A DNA stretch of 34,641 nucleotides, taken from assembly GCA_022647765.1 (NCBI GenBank), contig JALCLH010000018.1:1-34641 (forward strand). Reading direction: 5' to 3'. The notes beneath the pieces are model-generated. The model was not told where the DNA came from, did no database searches, and worked only from the letters and a program-made list of their open reading frames with translations. This document shows, piece after piece, positions 11,967 to 19,708 of this stretch. A program made the translations under genes and the position numbers. Every line of letters begins with the position of its first letter. Positions within the stretch are counted from its first letter, which is position 1. This stretch comes from Acidipropionibacterium sp. (lineage in GTDB: Bacteria > Actinomycetota > Actinomycetes > Propionibacteriales > Propionibacteriaceae).

Positions 11967-13202
11967 ATGGAGAGACTCTCCGGCACGTTCAGGGATTACG
12001 CGTGGGGGTCGACGGACACCATCCCGGAGATCCTCGGCGTCGAGCCGGACGGCCTGCCGAAGGCCGAGTACTGGCTGGGGGCCTACGAGGGTTCGCCGTC
12101 GACGCTGGCCAGCGGGGAGTCGCTCAGCGACCATCTGGCGGAGCATCCGGAGGAGCTCGGGGAGGGCTGCCGCCGGGTGTTCGGGGACCGCCTGCCCTTC
12201 CTGCTCAAGATCCTGTCGGCCGCCGAGCCGCTCAGTCTGCAGGCCCATCCCGACTGCCAGGACGCCTGCGACGGGTTCGACTTGGAGCAGTCGGCGGGGA
12301 CGCCGCCGGATGACCGGACCTTCATCGACGACTGGCCGCGGCCCGAGACCCTGGTGGCGCTCACCGAGGTGGAGGGGCTGTGCGGTTTCCGGGACCCCCT
12401 GGAGACCCGTGCCCTGCTCGACGGTCTCGGAGTGAAGGACTCCCTCGACGATGTCTTCGGGCCGCTCACCGAGAGGGCCGGCTCGGCCGGGCTGGCCGAG
12501 GTCTTCCTGGACTGCCTCACCGGCGACGGACGGCGTCTGGAACTGGTCGGCGAAGTGGTCTCGGCGGCGGTCAACCATGTGGAGGACGCCGGAGAGCTGG
12601 GACTGCTCTCGCGCACCGCGGTCGAGCTGGACGAGTACCATCCCGGCGACCCGTCGATCCTGGCGGCGCTGCTGCTGAACCGGGTGCATCTGGCGCCGGG
12701 CCAGGGACTTCGGGTGCCGCCCGGGACCATGCACACCTACCTGCGCGGGACCGGGATCGAGCTGGCCGCGAATTCGAGCAACACCGTGCGCGGCGGGCTG
12801 ACCGACAAGCACATCGACGTCGACTCCCTGGTGCGGATCGTCAACTTCGGGTCTGGGCCGGTGGAGCGGGTCGAGGCAGTCGTTGAAGGGGCTGAGGGAG
12901 TCGAGGGAGCTGAGGGTTCGGGGGTTTTCCGCGAGTACCCGACCCGGCGTCCGGAGTGCCGGCTGTGGGCGCTGCGGGTGCGGCCGGGCGACGCCGAGAT
13001 GCTGCCCGCCACCGACCATCCCCGCATTCTGCTGGTGCTGGACGGCCATCTGGTGTGCTCCAGCGCGGCCTCCACCGAGGAGATCGTGCGAGGCCAGTCG
13101 CTATGGATTCCGGCCGGTGAGCAGGTGCAGATCCAGGGGAACTGCGACGGATATCTCGCCAGCAGCGGGCTGGAGACCGAGTGGGAGTGCGACTGCAGGT
13201 GA
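11967..13202 (+). CDS. manA: Mannose-6-phosphate isomerase, class I
   Basis: Interconverts mannose-6-phosphate and fructose-6-phosphate; a zinc enzyme of the cupin fold, cytoplasmic. The zinc ligands are visible: Gln92 and His94 in LSLQAHPD, the Glu in RPETLVALTEVEGLCGFRDP, and the His in PPGTMHTYLRGTGIELAANS. At 411 residues it is the usual size. An acidic glycine-rich repeat (VEGAEGVEGAEGS, near residue 310) expands a loop between the two cupin parts. The ATG follows AAGGGGACACC. It stands alone, and it feeds mannose into glycolysis or supplies GDP-mannose precursors. Confidence 0.95.
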   Translation: MERLSGTFRDYAWGSTDTIPEILGVEPDGLPKAEYWLGAYEGSPSTLASGESLSDHLAEHPEELGEGCRRVFGDRLPFLLKILSAAEPLSLQAHPDCQDACDGFDLEQSAGTPPDDRTFIDDWPRPETLVALTEVEGLCGFRDPLETRALLDGLGVKDSLDDVFGPLTERAGSAGLAEVFLDCLTGDGRRLELVGEVVSAAVNHVEDAGELGLLSRTAVELDEYHPGDPSILAALLLNRVHLAPGQGLRVPPGTMHTYLRGTGIELAANSSNTVRGGLTDKHIDVDSLVRIVNFGSGPVERVEAVVEGAEGVEGAEGSGVFREYPTRRPECRLWALRVRPGDAEMLPATDHPRILLVLDGHLVCSSAASTEEIVRGQSLWIPAGEQVQIQGNCDGYLASSGLETEWECDCR

Positions 13203-13212
13203 TCGAGCCGAG

Positions 13213-13354
13213 TCATTCGCCAGAGGCGAGACTCGCCAACCAGGCATCGACCTGACGCCAGCACGGACGAGCGGGATCACTGACGTCGAAGTGACCGGCG
13301 TCGTGATCGAGAATCAGATCGATGGGAGCCTCGGGCAACGCCGCTGCCCGGCAT
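13213..13354 (-). pseudogene. 3' remnant of an alpha/beta hydrolase
   Basis: On the minus strand this stretch reads as a clean C-terminus, LPEAPIDLILDHDAGHFDV followed by SDPARPCWRQVDAWLASLAS and a stop. The GHFD...P..W..V..WL pattern is typical of the last helix and catalytic-histidine loop of alpha/beta hydrolases. No start or upstream part exists: the frame runs directly into the 77-bp hairpin repeat, so the gene was probably cut off by an event at the repeat. Family assignment rests on about 45 residues only. Confidence 0.5.
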
Positions 13355-13431
13355 GGTCCCGATCACTCCCGACACGCCGTGAAACTGCACTGGCATCGCC
13401 GAAACACCCTCCAGCGGGAGTGATCGGGACC
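13355..13431. repeat. 77-bp hairpin repeat, family A copy 2
   Basis: Same length and outer arm as the copy at 104-180 (GGTCCCGATCACTCCCG and its complement), with a different loop. It separates the truncated hydrolase remnant from the sigma factor gene. The 326-bp gap between manA and the sigma factor holds only the remnant, this repeat and about 95 bp of leader. Confidence 0.85.
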
Positions 13432-13528
13432 ACGACTGGCTCCGCACAACCTGGGCGCGAAGGGCAAGAGGCCCAAACTCGTCGCCGCCGAGGTGATCCG
13501 CCCGACCCTCGGCCGGCGACAGTGGGGT

Positions 13529-14083
13529 ATGGAGACCAACGCCGCGAGCGATGCGGAACTGCTCGCCCGGATCAGCGCCGGGGACGAGGCCGCCCTGCGC
13601 GAGCTGATCCAGCGGCACAGCGGCTGGCTGCTGCTGAGGTTGCGTCGCCGCGCCGGCGACGAGGATCTGGCGGCCACGGCCCTTCAGGACGCCTTCGTCG
13701 CGGTCTGGCACCAGGCCGGCCGCTACCGGGGCGACGGAGACGTCGGGGCCTGGCTGTGGGGAATCGCCGTCCGCCGGCTGATCTCCTGTCTGCGCAGCCG
13801 GCCGGCGCCGGTGGCGCTGCGCTACGAGGTCGTCGCGCGCTACGCCGGTTCGACGCTGAGCGCGGAGGAGCAGCTTCTGCTGGCCGTTGAGCACGGCGAT
13901 CTCGGAGACGCGATGGCCCGCCTGTCCCCCGAGCTGAGGGCCGCTCTGCGGGCCACCGTGCTCGACGGACTCACCACCCGGGAGGCCGCGCGACTGCTCG
14001 GCGTCCCCCACGGCACCGTCAAGAGCCGCGTCCGGCTCGCCAAGATCCACCTTCGCCGGGACCTGATGGAGGCACTGACATGA
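13529..14083 (+). CDS. ECF-type sigma factor
   Basis: A 184-residue sigma-70-like factor of region 2 plus region 4 only. Region 2 spans roughly residues 10-75 (ELLARISAGDEAALRELIQR, ALQDAFVAVWHQAGRYRG). Region 4 spans about 125-180, with a helix-turn-helix LTTREAARLLGVPHGTVKSR. It should direct RNA polymerase to its own small regulon. The start at METNAASD is chosen because the sigma fold begins there; a GTG 36 bp upstream in the same frame is possible. Its stop overlaps the next start (ATGA), so it is coupled to its putative anti-sigma factor and the ABC exporter behind it. Confidence 0.9.
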   Translation: METNAASDAELLARISAGDEAALRELIQRHSGWLLLRLRRRAGDEDLAATALQDAFVAVWHQAGRYRGDGDVGAWLWGIAVRRLISCLRSRPAPVALRYEVVARYAGSTLSAEEQLLLAVEHGDLGDAMARLSPELRAALRATVLDGLTTREAARLLGVPHGTVKSRVRLAKIHLRRDLMEALT

Positions 14084-14889
14084 CCGGCCAGCACATCACC
14101 ACCGACATCTGGCGGGCCTACGCGGCCGGCCATCTGGACACCCGGACGGAGTCGGCCGTCGAGGCCCACGTCCTGTCCTGCAGCTCCTGCCGCCGGGACG
14201 CCGCCGTGGTCGCCGGTGACCCGGAACCGGTCTGGCGAGCGGTGCACGCGCGCATCGATCATCCCCGGCGATCCCTGCCGATGCGGCTGCTGGCCCGGCT
14301 CGGCGTCCCCGAGGCGGACGTCGTCGTCATCGCGGCCGCCGACGACCTCCGCCTGCCCTGGGCGGTCGCGGTCGGCGGGGCGATCGTCTGCGCGGTCGCC
14401 GCCGCCCTGTCGGGGGTGAGCTACCTCCCGGTGTTCCTGGCCCTGGCGCCGCTGGTGCCGGTGATGGCCGTCTCGGCGGCCTTCGACGCCATGGATCCGC
14501 TGCGCGAACTCACCAACACCGCACCCTGCCCGAGACTGCGTCTCACCCTGCTGCGCACCCTGTCCACCCTCCTGGTGGCCCTGCCGGCGGTCCTGGTCCT
14601 CGGCTCGATGGTGCCGGGGCTCGGCAGGGCCATGTGGCTGTGGCTGCTGCCGGGCCTGCTGCTCACCTCCACCACCCTGATGCTGCTCACCTGGCTCCCC
14701 GCCCGGGGAGCGGCTGCGGTCAGCGCGACCGCCTGGCTGCTGATCGTCTCCTCCATGGCCTGGCTCCGGGCCGCCGACCTTCTCGGTCGGCTCTCGGCCC
14801 AAGGTCTGTTCGCCGTACTCACCGTCCTGTTCGCGGTCGCCTTCGGGGCCCTGACGAGCAGACCCCAGAAGATAGGTGCCTCCTCATGA
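14080..14889 (+). CDS. Zinc-finger membrane anti-sigma factor
   Basis: A 269-residue protein. The N-terminal 45 residues are a zf-HC2 zinc finger (AYAAGHLDTRTESAVEAHVL, then SCSSCRRD) of the kind that binds ECF sigma factors. Residues 85-260 hold about six membrane segments, more than the single one usual for anti-sigma factors. It overlaps the sigma gene by 4 bp and is followed by the ABC genes with a 4-bp overlap, so one operon is certain in layout. The likely job is to hold the sigma factor at the membrane until a signal, perhaps the exporter's substrate, is sensed (inference). Confidence 0.8.
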   Translation: MTGQHITTDIWRAYAAGHLDTRTESAVEAHVLSCSSCRRDAAVVAGDPEPVWRAVHARIDHPRRSLPMRLLARLGVPEADVVVIAAADDLRLPWAVAVGGAIVCAVAAALSGVSYLPVFLALAPLVPVMAVSAAFDAMDPLRELTNTAPCPRLRLTLLRTLSTLLVALPAVLVLGSMVPGLGRAMWLWLLPGLLLTSTTLMLLTWLPARGAAAVSATAWLLIVSSMAWLRAADLLGRLSAQGLFAVLTVLFAVAFGALTSRPQKIGASS

Positions 14890-15786
14890 CCACCCGACTG
14901 AACGACGTCTCCAAGACATATGCGCCCGGGCCGCGCGCCCGCACCCGCTCCACCACCGCCCTGCACCCGACCACGCTGACCCTCGGATCGGGGGTGATCG
15001 GGCTGCTGGGACCCAACGGGGCGGGCAAGACGACCCTGCTGCGCCTGCTGTCCACCGCCATGGCACCCAGCACCGGAAGAATCGTCGTCGAAGGACACGA
15101 GACCACCGGCTCGACAGCCGAACGGACCGCAGCCAGACGCCTCATCGGCTACCTGCCGCAGGAGGTCGTCTTCCCCCACGGGATGACGGCCTTCGGCTTC
15201 CTCGACTACATCGCCGTGCTGAAAGAGTGGGATCTCACCGGCCCCCGGCACGCCGAGGTGCGCAGGGTGCTCGCCCTGGTGGGGCTCGGTGAGCGGTCCA
15301 CGGTCAAGGTGCGCCGGCTCTCGGGAGGGCAGCGACGGCGTCTGGCCATCGCGCAGGCCCTGCTGGGGACGCCGTCCTTGTTGATTCTCGACGAGCCCAC
15401 CACCGGTCTCGATCCCGAGCAGCGCGCCTCTCTGCGGCGAATCCTCTCCGAGCTGGAGGGCACGGTGCTGCTGTCGACCCATCAGACCGAGGACGTCTCG
15501 GCCTTGTGCGACCGGGTGGTCGTCCTGGACGCCGGCCGAGTCCGCTTCGACGGGGCCGTGGCCGAACTTCTCGCCACCGCCTCCGATCACGTTCACGTCG
15601 GGCCCTCTGGAGAACGAGGGGGCCGTGCACACCTGGCGCACCGGCACCGGCATGGTGCGCTCGGTCGGCGGTCTTCCCCGCCCCGGGGCGACGCCGGTCG
15701 CTCCGACAGTGGAGGACGCCTACCTGCTGCTGCGACATCAGACCAGAGACGACAGCCCCTCCAGAAACGAAGGAGTCCTCCGATGA
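14886..15786 (+). CDS. ABC transporter ATPase (apparent frameshift)
   Basis: ATP-binding subunit of a small exporter. Walker A GPNGAGKT is at residues 42-49, the signature LSGGQ at 145-149, Walker B LLILDEP at 165-171, and the H-loop in STHQTED. The first 240 residues read without fault. Near 15606 the protein-like sequence moves to the next frame (ENEGAVHTWRTGTGMVRSVG ... TVEDAYLLLRHQTRDD) and ends at a TGA that overlaps the permease ATG. Removing one base (a T at about 15606) would give a normal ~300-residue ATPase. As written, the frame instead runs on into the permease. Either a sequencing error or a real fusion-causing mutation. Confidence 0.85.
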
Positions 15787-16676
15787 CCCAGACACTGCCC
15801 ACCACCGCCTCCGGACCGTCCGCCCGCACCGTCCTGGCGGTCCGGGAGATCCGGAACTACGCCACCTCACCGCTGTTCCTCATCGGCCTCGCCCTGACCA
15901 TCGCCCTGCTGATCTACCGTCTCGTCTGGTCCCGGAACTCCGCCGAAGCCCTCACCGACCCGATCGCTCCGGCGGCGACGATCGGCCTGCTCGGCATCAT
16001 CGTGATGGCCCGGCTCACCCGTCGTTCCGATCGGGCCGCCGAGGCTGCCGGAGCCACCGCCGTCAGCGAATCGGAGCGCACGATCGCCCTCGCCTGGGCC
16101 GTCACCGTGCCGGTGGCCGTCGCGCTCATCTGGTACCTGCCCACCGCATGGCTGGTGATCTCACGGCCCCCGGCCGCCTGGGCTGTGCCGTCGGGGCCGG
16201 TGACATACGCCTACGTGCTCTCGGCGATGTTCGCGCAGAGTGTCGTGGCTGCAGCCGGAGGGCCGCTGCTGGGGCTGGTCATCGCGCGCTGGCTGAAGTT
16301 CCGCGGAGCGGCGGTGCTGAGCTCCGTGCTGATGGTCATCATCACGATGCCCCTGCAGGGGTGGTTCGAGTCGACCTGGCGCTGGCACGTCGTCTGGCCA
16401 TGGACGTACTGGTACGGCCCTCTCACATTCACCGCCGAGGGCGAGCCCGTCCACTGGGTGGCGCTGCCCGGATCGCCGCAGATGTGGATCGTCTACCTGC
16501 TTCTGCTGTGCGCCGTCGGGGTGACGGTGGCCCTGTACCACGACCCGGACGGCCGGCGATCACGGCTGCGGGCGATGCTCGCGGTCCTCGTCGCGGCGTC
16601 TCTCATCGCGCTGGTCCTCACGATGTTCACCGGCCTCCCGGAGGCCTACCACAACCCACTCGTCGCACCGGCATAA
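15783..16676 (+). CDS. ABC transporter membrane subunit
   Basis: A 297-residue membrane protein with about six hydrophobic segments: near residues 32-48, 63-75, 100-125, 140-170, 180-200, 235-252 and 262-285 (two of these may be re-entrant). It has the layout of an ABC-2-like permease paired with a single ATPase. Its ATG overlaps the repaired stop of the ATPase gene (ATGA), and a GAAGGAG site lies just before it. In the sequence as given, the ATPase frame is continuous with this gene, so a fused protein of 596 residues is possible. The transported substrate is not evident. Confidence 0.8.
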   Translation: MTQTLPTTASGPSARTVLAVREIRNYATSPLFLIGLALTIALLIYRLVWSRNSAEALTDPIAPAATIGLLGIIVMARLTRRSDRAAEAAGATAVSESERTIALAWAVTVPVAVALIWYLPTAWLVISRPPAAWAVPSGPVTYAYVLSAMFAQSVVAAAGGPLLGLVIARWLKFRGAAVLSSVLMVIITMPLQGWFESTWRWHVVWPWTYWYGPLTFTAEGEPVHWVALPGSPQMWIVYLLLLCAVGVTVALYHDPDGRRSRLRAMLAVLVAASLIALVLTMFTGLPEAYHNPLVAPA

Positions 16677-16688
16677 GGAGGAGAGGAC

Positions 16689-17315
16689 ATGTGGATCTAC
16701 GCCGTGCGGGCCGTCGCCTGGCGGCTCGTGCTGGCCAGCGCGGTGCTGCTCGTGGTGCTCCTGGCGCTGGTGGAGTACAACCCGTGGCTGCTGTGGCCGC
16801 TCCAGGGCATCGCCGTGGGACTGCTGACCGCGGCCGCCTGCTGGTGTCTCGACGAGCCGGCGGCAGAGGTCGTCGACGCCGCCCCGCGAGGGATCCTGTG
16901 GCGGACCGTGGCGCGGATGGCCGGCGTCCTCCCCCTCCTCATCCTCTGGCTGGCGCTGGTGTGGTGGGCGCGCGGGTCGCTGTTCGGCCATCCCGGTGCG
17001 GTCGCGGTTCAGGGGGTGGCCGGTGTCCTGGTGGCCCTGGCCTGGGGCACCGCCCGGCGATGCGCGGGCAGTGCCGTCCCGGGGCAGCACTGGGCGGCGA
17101 TCGTGCTCCCGCTGGTCACCGCGTGGGCCCTGATCCGGCCCATGGAGCTGCGGATCCCGGTCTTTCCCTACGCGACGCACGGGTATGGCGGTTCGTGGAC
17201 CTCCAGTACCGCCGGGTGGTCGATCGTCGGGGCGATCGCCCTGATCGTGCTGATCTGCCTGCTCGCCTCCGACGGGCGCCCGCCCCGGCCATTCGGTTCT
17301 GGGAGCGAGAGATGA
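16689..17315 (+). CDS. Small polytopic membrane protein
   Basis: A 208-residue protein with about six membrane segments, starting near residue 10 (LVLASAVLLVVLLALV) and ending near residue 195 (IVGAIALIVLICLL). I do not recognise the family. It lies 12 bp behind the permease with a strong AAGGAGGAG site and is surely the last gene of the sigma/anti-sigma/ABC operon, so an accessory role in the exporter is likely. No conserved catalytic motif is seen. Confidence 0.7.
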   Translation: MWIYAVRAVAWRLVLASAVLLVVLLALVEYNPWLLWPLQGIAVGLLTAAACWCLDEPAAEVVDAAPRGILWRTVARMAGVLPLLILWLALVWWARGSLFGHPGAVAVQGVAGVLVALAWGTARRCAGSAVPGQHWAAIVLPLVTAWALIRPMELRIPVFPYATHGYGGSWTSSTAGWSIVGAIALIVLICLLASDGRPPRPFGSGSER

Positions 17316-17352
17316 GCCGATGGGATCGGGATCGTCGGGGCTCCGCCGCGAC

Positions 17353-17407
17353 CTGCGGATTTCTTACGAGATGATGGCCTCAGCGGCCGTCTACCCGTCC
17401 GTTCCGC
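17353..17407. repeat. Left half of hairpin repeat family C (IS-split)
   Basis: The sequence TGCGGATTTCTTACGAGA matches the left arm of the intact family C hairpin at 25379-25457 (CACGGATTTCTTACAAGA). It stops at the left end of the IS3 element. Its right-hand partner lies beyond the IS, at 18974-19006. Confidence 0.65.
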
Positions 17408-17445
17408 TGTATGTCAAACTGGTGTGAACCAGTCGAGGTGGTTCT

Positions 17446-18591
17446 TCAGCCTGCCAGCAGTTCCAGCAGGGTCGAGGGACTATGAGTCTTGTGGTCGTCA
17501 TGGCCCAGGTTCAACCCCACCACCGAGGCCGGGACCCGTACCTGCGGACGCCGGCGATACCTGTCGGGGTGAGCCCGCCAATGCGCGTCCAGGACCTCCT
17601 GACGGGCCCGGGCCACCTGAATCCACGACCCGTCATGGACCTCGCCGGGCGTGAACCCCGCCAGCTTCGTGTGATGATGGGCATGGTTGTAGGCCTCGGC
17701 GAACCCGCCGAACCACTGCTCGGCCTCATCAATGGTGGCGAAGACCCCCGGATACGCCGGCCCGTACTTCACCGTGCGGAACAACGACTCCATCTGCGCG
17801 TTGTCATTGCTGACCGAGGGGCGGATCAACGACTGATCGACGGTGTGCTTGCCCAAGACCTCGGCCATCGCCTTCGACGTCATCGCCGACCCGTTGTCAC
17901 TATGGACCGTCAGGACCCGGCCCGTGGTCTTGCTCAGCACGTCGTCCATGAGGTCGGCGGCGATCACCGCGTCCTCGGCGTGCTGGATCGTCCAGCCCAG
18001 GATCTTGCGGGAGAACAGGTCGATGATCAGATACAACGCGTAGTGCTGGCCGCGGAACGTCCCGGGCAGGAAACTGATGTCCCAGCACACGACCTGCTCG
18101 GGCCTGGTGGCCCGCACCACCGGGACCGGGCGGGGCACCGGGGCCCGGGTGGCCCGGCGCACCCCGGTGGCGGCCATCTCGATGTGCTCGCAGCGGGCCC
18201 GCCGGTAGAACGTGGACAGGGACCCCAGGTACTCCCCGGAGTCCAGGTGATCGTAGAAGGTCTGCTGGATCGAGACGTGCGAGTCGGCCAGCAGCCCGGT
18301 GATGGCCTGGTCCTCGGCCGGGTCCAGGCGGGCCGGGTGGTGGCGGCGGTCGTGGGGGATCGGGTCGGCGACGCGGGGTCTGGGGTGGGTGCGCAGGTGG
18401 TAGGAGCTCTTGGACAGCCCGATCAGGTCCAGGGCCCGGTTGAGGGACAGTCCGGTGTCGGTGAGGGTGGCGATGAGTTGGGTCTCGGCGTTCAGGCCGG
18501 CGGTGTAGAGGTCCTGCTGCTCGTCGGTCAGGAGGGTGCGTCCGCGTCGTAGTCCACGCCATGCTCGCGCATGACGTCGATAGCTTTTCCC
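17446..18591 (-). CDS. IS3 transposase OrfB (DDE domain)
   Basis: The catalytic half of the transposase, probably made only as an OrfAB fusion. The frame is open from the slippery site to the stop at 17446. A helix-turn-helix part (LSLNRALDLIGLSKSSYHLR) comes first, then the YLGSLSTFYRR segment typical of IS3 OrfB, then the DDE core with Asp in VCWDISFLPG, Asp in HSDNGSAM and Glu in MESLFRTVKYGP. The GTG/ATG codons inside are late, so independent starts look unlikely. No stop or frameshift interrupts the catalytic part, so it may be active. Confidence 0.88.
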   Translation of the reverse strand, partial: GKSYRRHARAWRGLRRGRTLLTDEQQDLYTAGLNAETQLIATLTDTGLSLNRALDLIGLSKSSYHLRTHPRPRVADPIPHDRRHHPARLDPAEDQAITGLLADSHVSIQQTFYDHLDSGEYLGSLSTFYRRARCEHIEMAATGVRRATRAPVPRPVPVVRATRPEQVVCWDISFLPGTFRGQHYALYLIIDLFSRKILGWTIQHAEDAVIAADLMDDVLSKTTGRVLTVHSDNGSAMTSKAMAEVLGKHTVDQSLIRPSVSNDNAQMESLFRTVKYGPAYPGVFATIDEAEQWFGGFAEAYNHAHHHTKLAGFTPGEVHDGSWIQVARARQEVLDAHWRAHPDRYRRRPQVRVPASVVGLNLGHDDHKTHSPSTLLELLAG

Positions 18592-18917
18592 AGGGCATCA
18601 GCTGCCTTGGCGAGCATGTCGCGTTCGGTCTCGGCCTTGTCCCTGGCTGCGCGCAGGTGCGCGTTCTCGGTTTGGAGTCGTCGGATCTCGGCGACGTCGC
18701 GTGTGGTCATGGTTCCAGTCTTGCGGGGGATCTGGTGGTCTCCAAGGTTCCCGTCGGCCATGGCCGCGGTCCAGTTGTGGAGTTGCCGGACGCTGATGTG
18801 GTGCTCGGCCAGGTAGGCGCGCTTGGTGCCGTAGGGGCGTTCGGCGTAGGCCAGGACGTGTTCTTGCTGTTCCTGGAGGGTGAATGCTCGGGTCTTCACT
18901 GGGATCGTCACGGTCAT
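18528..18917 (-). CDS. IS3 OrfA (DNA-binding, leucine-zipper part)
   Basis: A 129-residue protein. An HTH region ([20 protein letters not shown]) is followed by a coiled coil of heptad type ([20 protein letters not shown]), as in IS3 OrfA proteins, which bind the ends and pair with OrfAB. The ATG at 18917 lies inside the IS; the frame is open further upstream but leaves the element. A GGGAAAA heptamer at 18585-18591 (minus strand, in G-GGA-AAA phase) would allow -1 slippage into OrfB. Confidence 0.85.
   Translation of the reverse strand: MTVTIPVKTRAFTLQEQQEHVLAYAERPYGTKRAYLAEHHISVRQLHNWTAAMADGNLGDHQIPRKTGTMTTRDVAEIRRLQTENAHLRAARDKAETERDMLAKAADALGKAIDVMREHGVDYDADAPS
18585..18591 (-). promoter_or_regulatory. 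-1 frameshift heptamer in IS3
   Basis: The minus strand reads G GGA AAA in the OrfA frame, the X XXY YYZ pattern for programmed -1 slippage. Slipping one base back enters the OrfB frame, which has no stop before the catalytic domain. This matches how IS3 elements make OrfAB. Confidence 0.75.
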
Positions 18918-18973
18918 GATCGTGTCCTCACTGTTTATCGGGGTGGGGTGGTTCACAACCAGATTGACAGACA

Positions 18974-19006
18974 GGGTTCGGGGTCGATCTCGTACGTTTT
19001 CCGTGG
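18974..19006. repeat. Right half of hairpin repeat family C (IS-split)
   Basis: The sequence TCGATCTCGTA...TCCGTGGAT matches the right arm of the intact family C hairpin (TCATCTCGTA...TCCGTGGAT at about 25436-25459). It begins directly at the right end of the IS3 element. Together with 17353-17407 it reconstitutes a hairpin of about 88 bp against 79 bp in the intact copy. Confidence 0.65.
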
Positions 19007-19071
19007 ATCGCCGAGTCGACTCTGCGGGATCGCCGGGATCGGCGGCTGTCGCGACGCGCAATGATGGGTCC

Positions 19072-19536
19072 ATGACGCAGAAGATGAATGTCGAGAGCTT
19101 CAACCTCGACCACACCAAGGTCGCGGCGCCCTTCATCCGGGTGGCCGATGTCAAGCATCTGCCGGCCGGTGACACCCTCACCAAGTACGACGTGAGGTTC
19201 TGCCAGCCCAACGCCGCCCATCTGGAGATGCCCGCCGTGCACTCGGTCGAGCACTCCTTCGCCGAGTGCGTCCGTAACCACTCCGACGCCGTCATCGACT
19301 TCGGCCCGATGGGCTGCCAGACCGGCTTCTATCTCATCATGGTCGGAGAGCCCGATGTACCGGCCACCTGCGACCTCGTGGAGACCACGCTCAAGGACAT
19401 CCTCACCCTGGACGCGGTGCCCGCCGCGAACACCACCCAGTGCGGATGGGGAGCCCACCACAGCCTCGAGGGTGCTCAGGCGGCCGCTCGGGGGATGCTC
19501 GCTCATCGTGCCGAGTGGGAACAGGTGATGGCCTGA
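19072..19536 (+). CDS. luxS: S-ribosylhomocysteine lyase LuxS
   Basis: Splits S-ribosylhomocysteine into homocysteine and the precursor of autoinducer-2; part of the activated methyl cycle, cytoplasmic homodimer. The metal ligands are His57 and His61 in HSVEHSFAE and Cys124 in TTQCGWG. Glu60 and Cys82 ([10 protein letters not shown]) are the catalytic residues by family alignment. At 154 residues it is full length and opens with the usual [11 protein letters not shown]. The Shine-Dalgarno is weak, and a start at the second ATG, 12 bp on, is possible. The IS3 element and a hairpin half lie within 100 bp upstream, so its native promoter may be displaced. Confidence 0.95.
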   Translation: MTQKMNVESFNLDHTKVAAPFIRVADVKHLPAGDTLTKYDVRFCQPNAAHLEMPAVHSVEHSFAECVRNHSDAVIDFGPMGCQTGFYLIMVGEPDVPATCDLVETTLKDILTLDAVPAANTTQCGWGAHHSLEGAQAAARGMLAHRAEWEQVMA

Positions 19537-19562
19537 GCCTGGACGGCGCACCGGAAGTATGG

Positions 19563-19635
19563 AGCCTGTGACAGGAATCGAACCCGCGACCATCGCTTTA
19601 CAAGAGCGGCGCTCTACCAACTGAGCTACACAGGC
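19563..19635 (-). tRNA. tRNA-Thr (anticodon TGT)
   Basis: The minus strand folds as a full cloverleaf: acceptor stem GCCTGTG/CACAGGC, D-arm GCTCAGTTGGTAGAGC, anticodon loop CTTGTAA with anticodon TGT, and the T-arm with GGTTCGATTCC. The anticodon reads ACA threonine codons. CCA is not encoded. It converges on luxS and is followed by the BtuF-like gene on the same strand. Confidence 0.95.
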
Positions 19636-19708
19636 GCAGCCCCGCAGAGCTACCCGGCCATTCTGGCAGCACGGTATCGGCTCCGCGAAATCTGAGTATC
19701 CGCGAGAC

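Larger units (their letters stand above)
17408..18973 (-). mobile_element. IS3-family insertion sequence
   Basis: A complete element of about 1,566 bp. The ends are imperfect inverted repeats of the form TGT-N-TGTCAA-N-CTGGT...GTGAACCA, beginning TGT and ending ACA as IS3-family elements do. It carries orfA and orfB overlapping in the -1 relation with a slippery GGGAAAA. It has inserted into the middle of a family C hairpin repeat; matching arms lie on both sides. No clear target duplication is visible. Part of a second copy's right end survives at 4325-4360. The insertion lies about 100 bp upstream of luxS. Confidence 0.9.

Noticed and set aside
13439..13528. In-frame extension of the sigma factor upstream
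   Set aside because: The upstream residues (LGAKGKRPKLVAAEVIRPTL) are not part of the sigma fold and adjoin a repeat; they may be a remnant of another gene but I could not name it.
15506..17374. Long Arg/Pro-rich plus-strand frame over the ABC genes
   Set aside because: Low-complexity out-of-frame reading of the permease and the following membrane protein.
17482..18552. Plus-strand frame through the IS
   Set aside because: Antisense of OrfB; composition typical of shadow frames, while the minus-strand frame has the full DDE motif.
17400..18980. Target-site duplication at the IS3 ends
   Set aside because: The bases directly outside the ends (CGC and GGG) do not match for 3-5 bp; a GTTC(C/G)G likeness further out is too loose to count.
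19563..19635. tRNA-Thr as attachment site of an island holding the EndoU genes
   Set aside because: No repeat of the tRNA 3' end was found downstream up to cobS, and no integrase is present.
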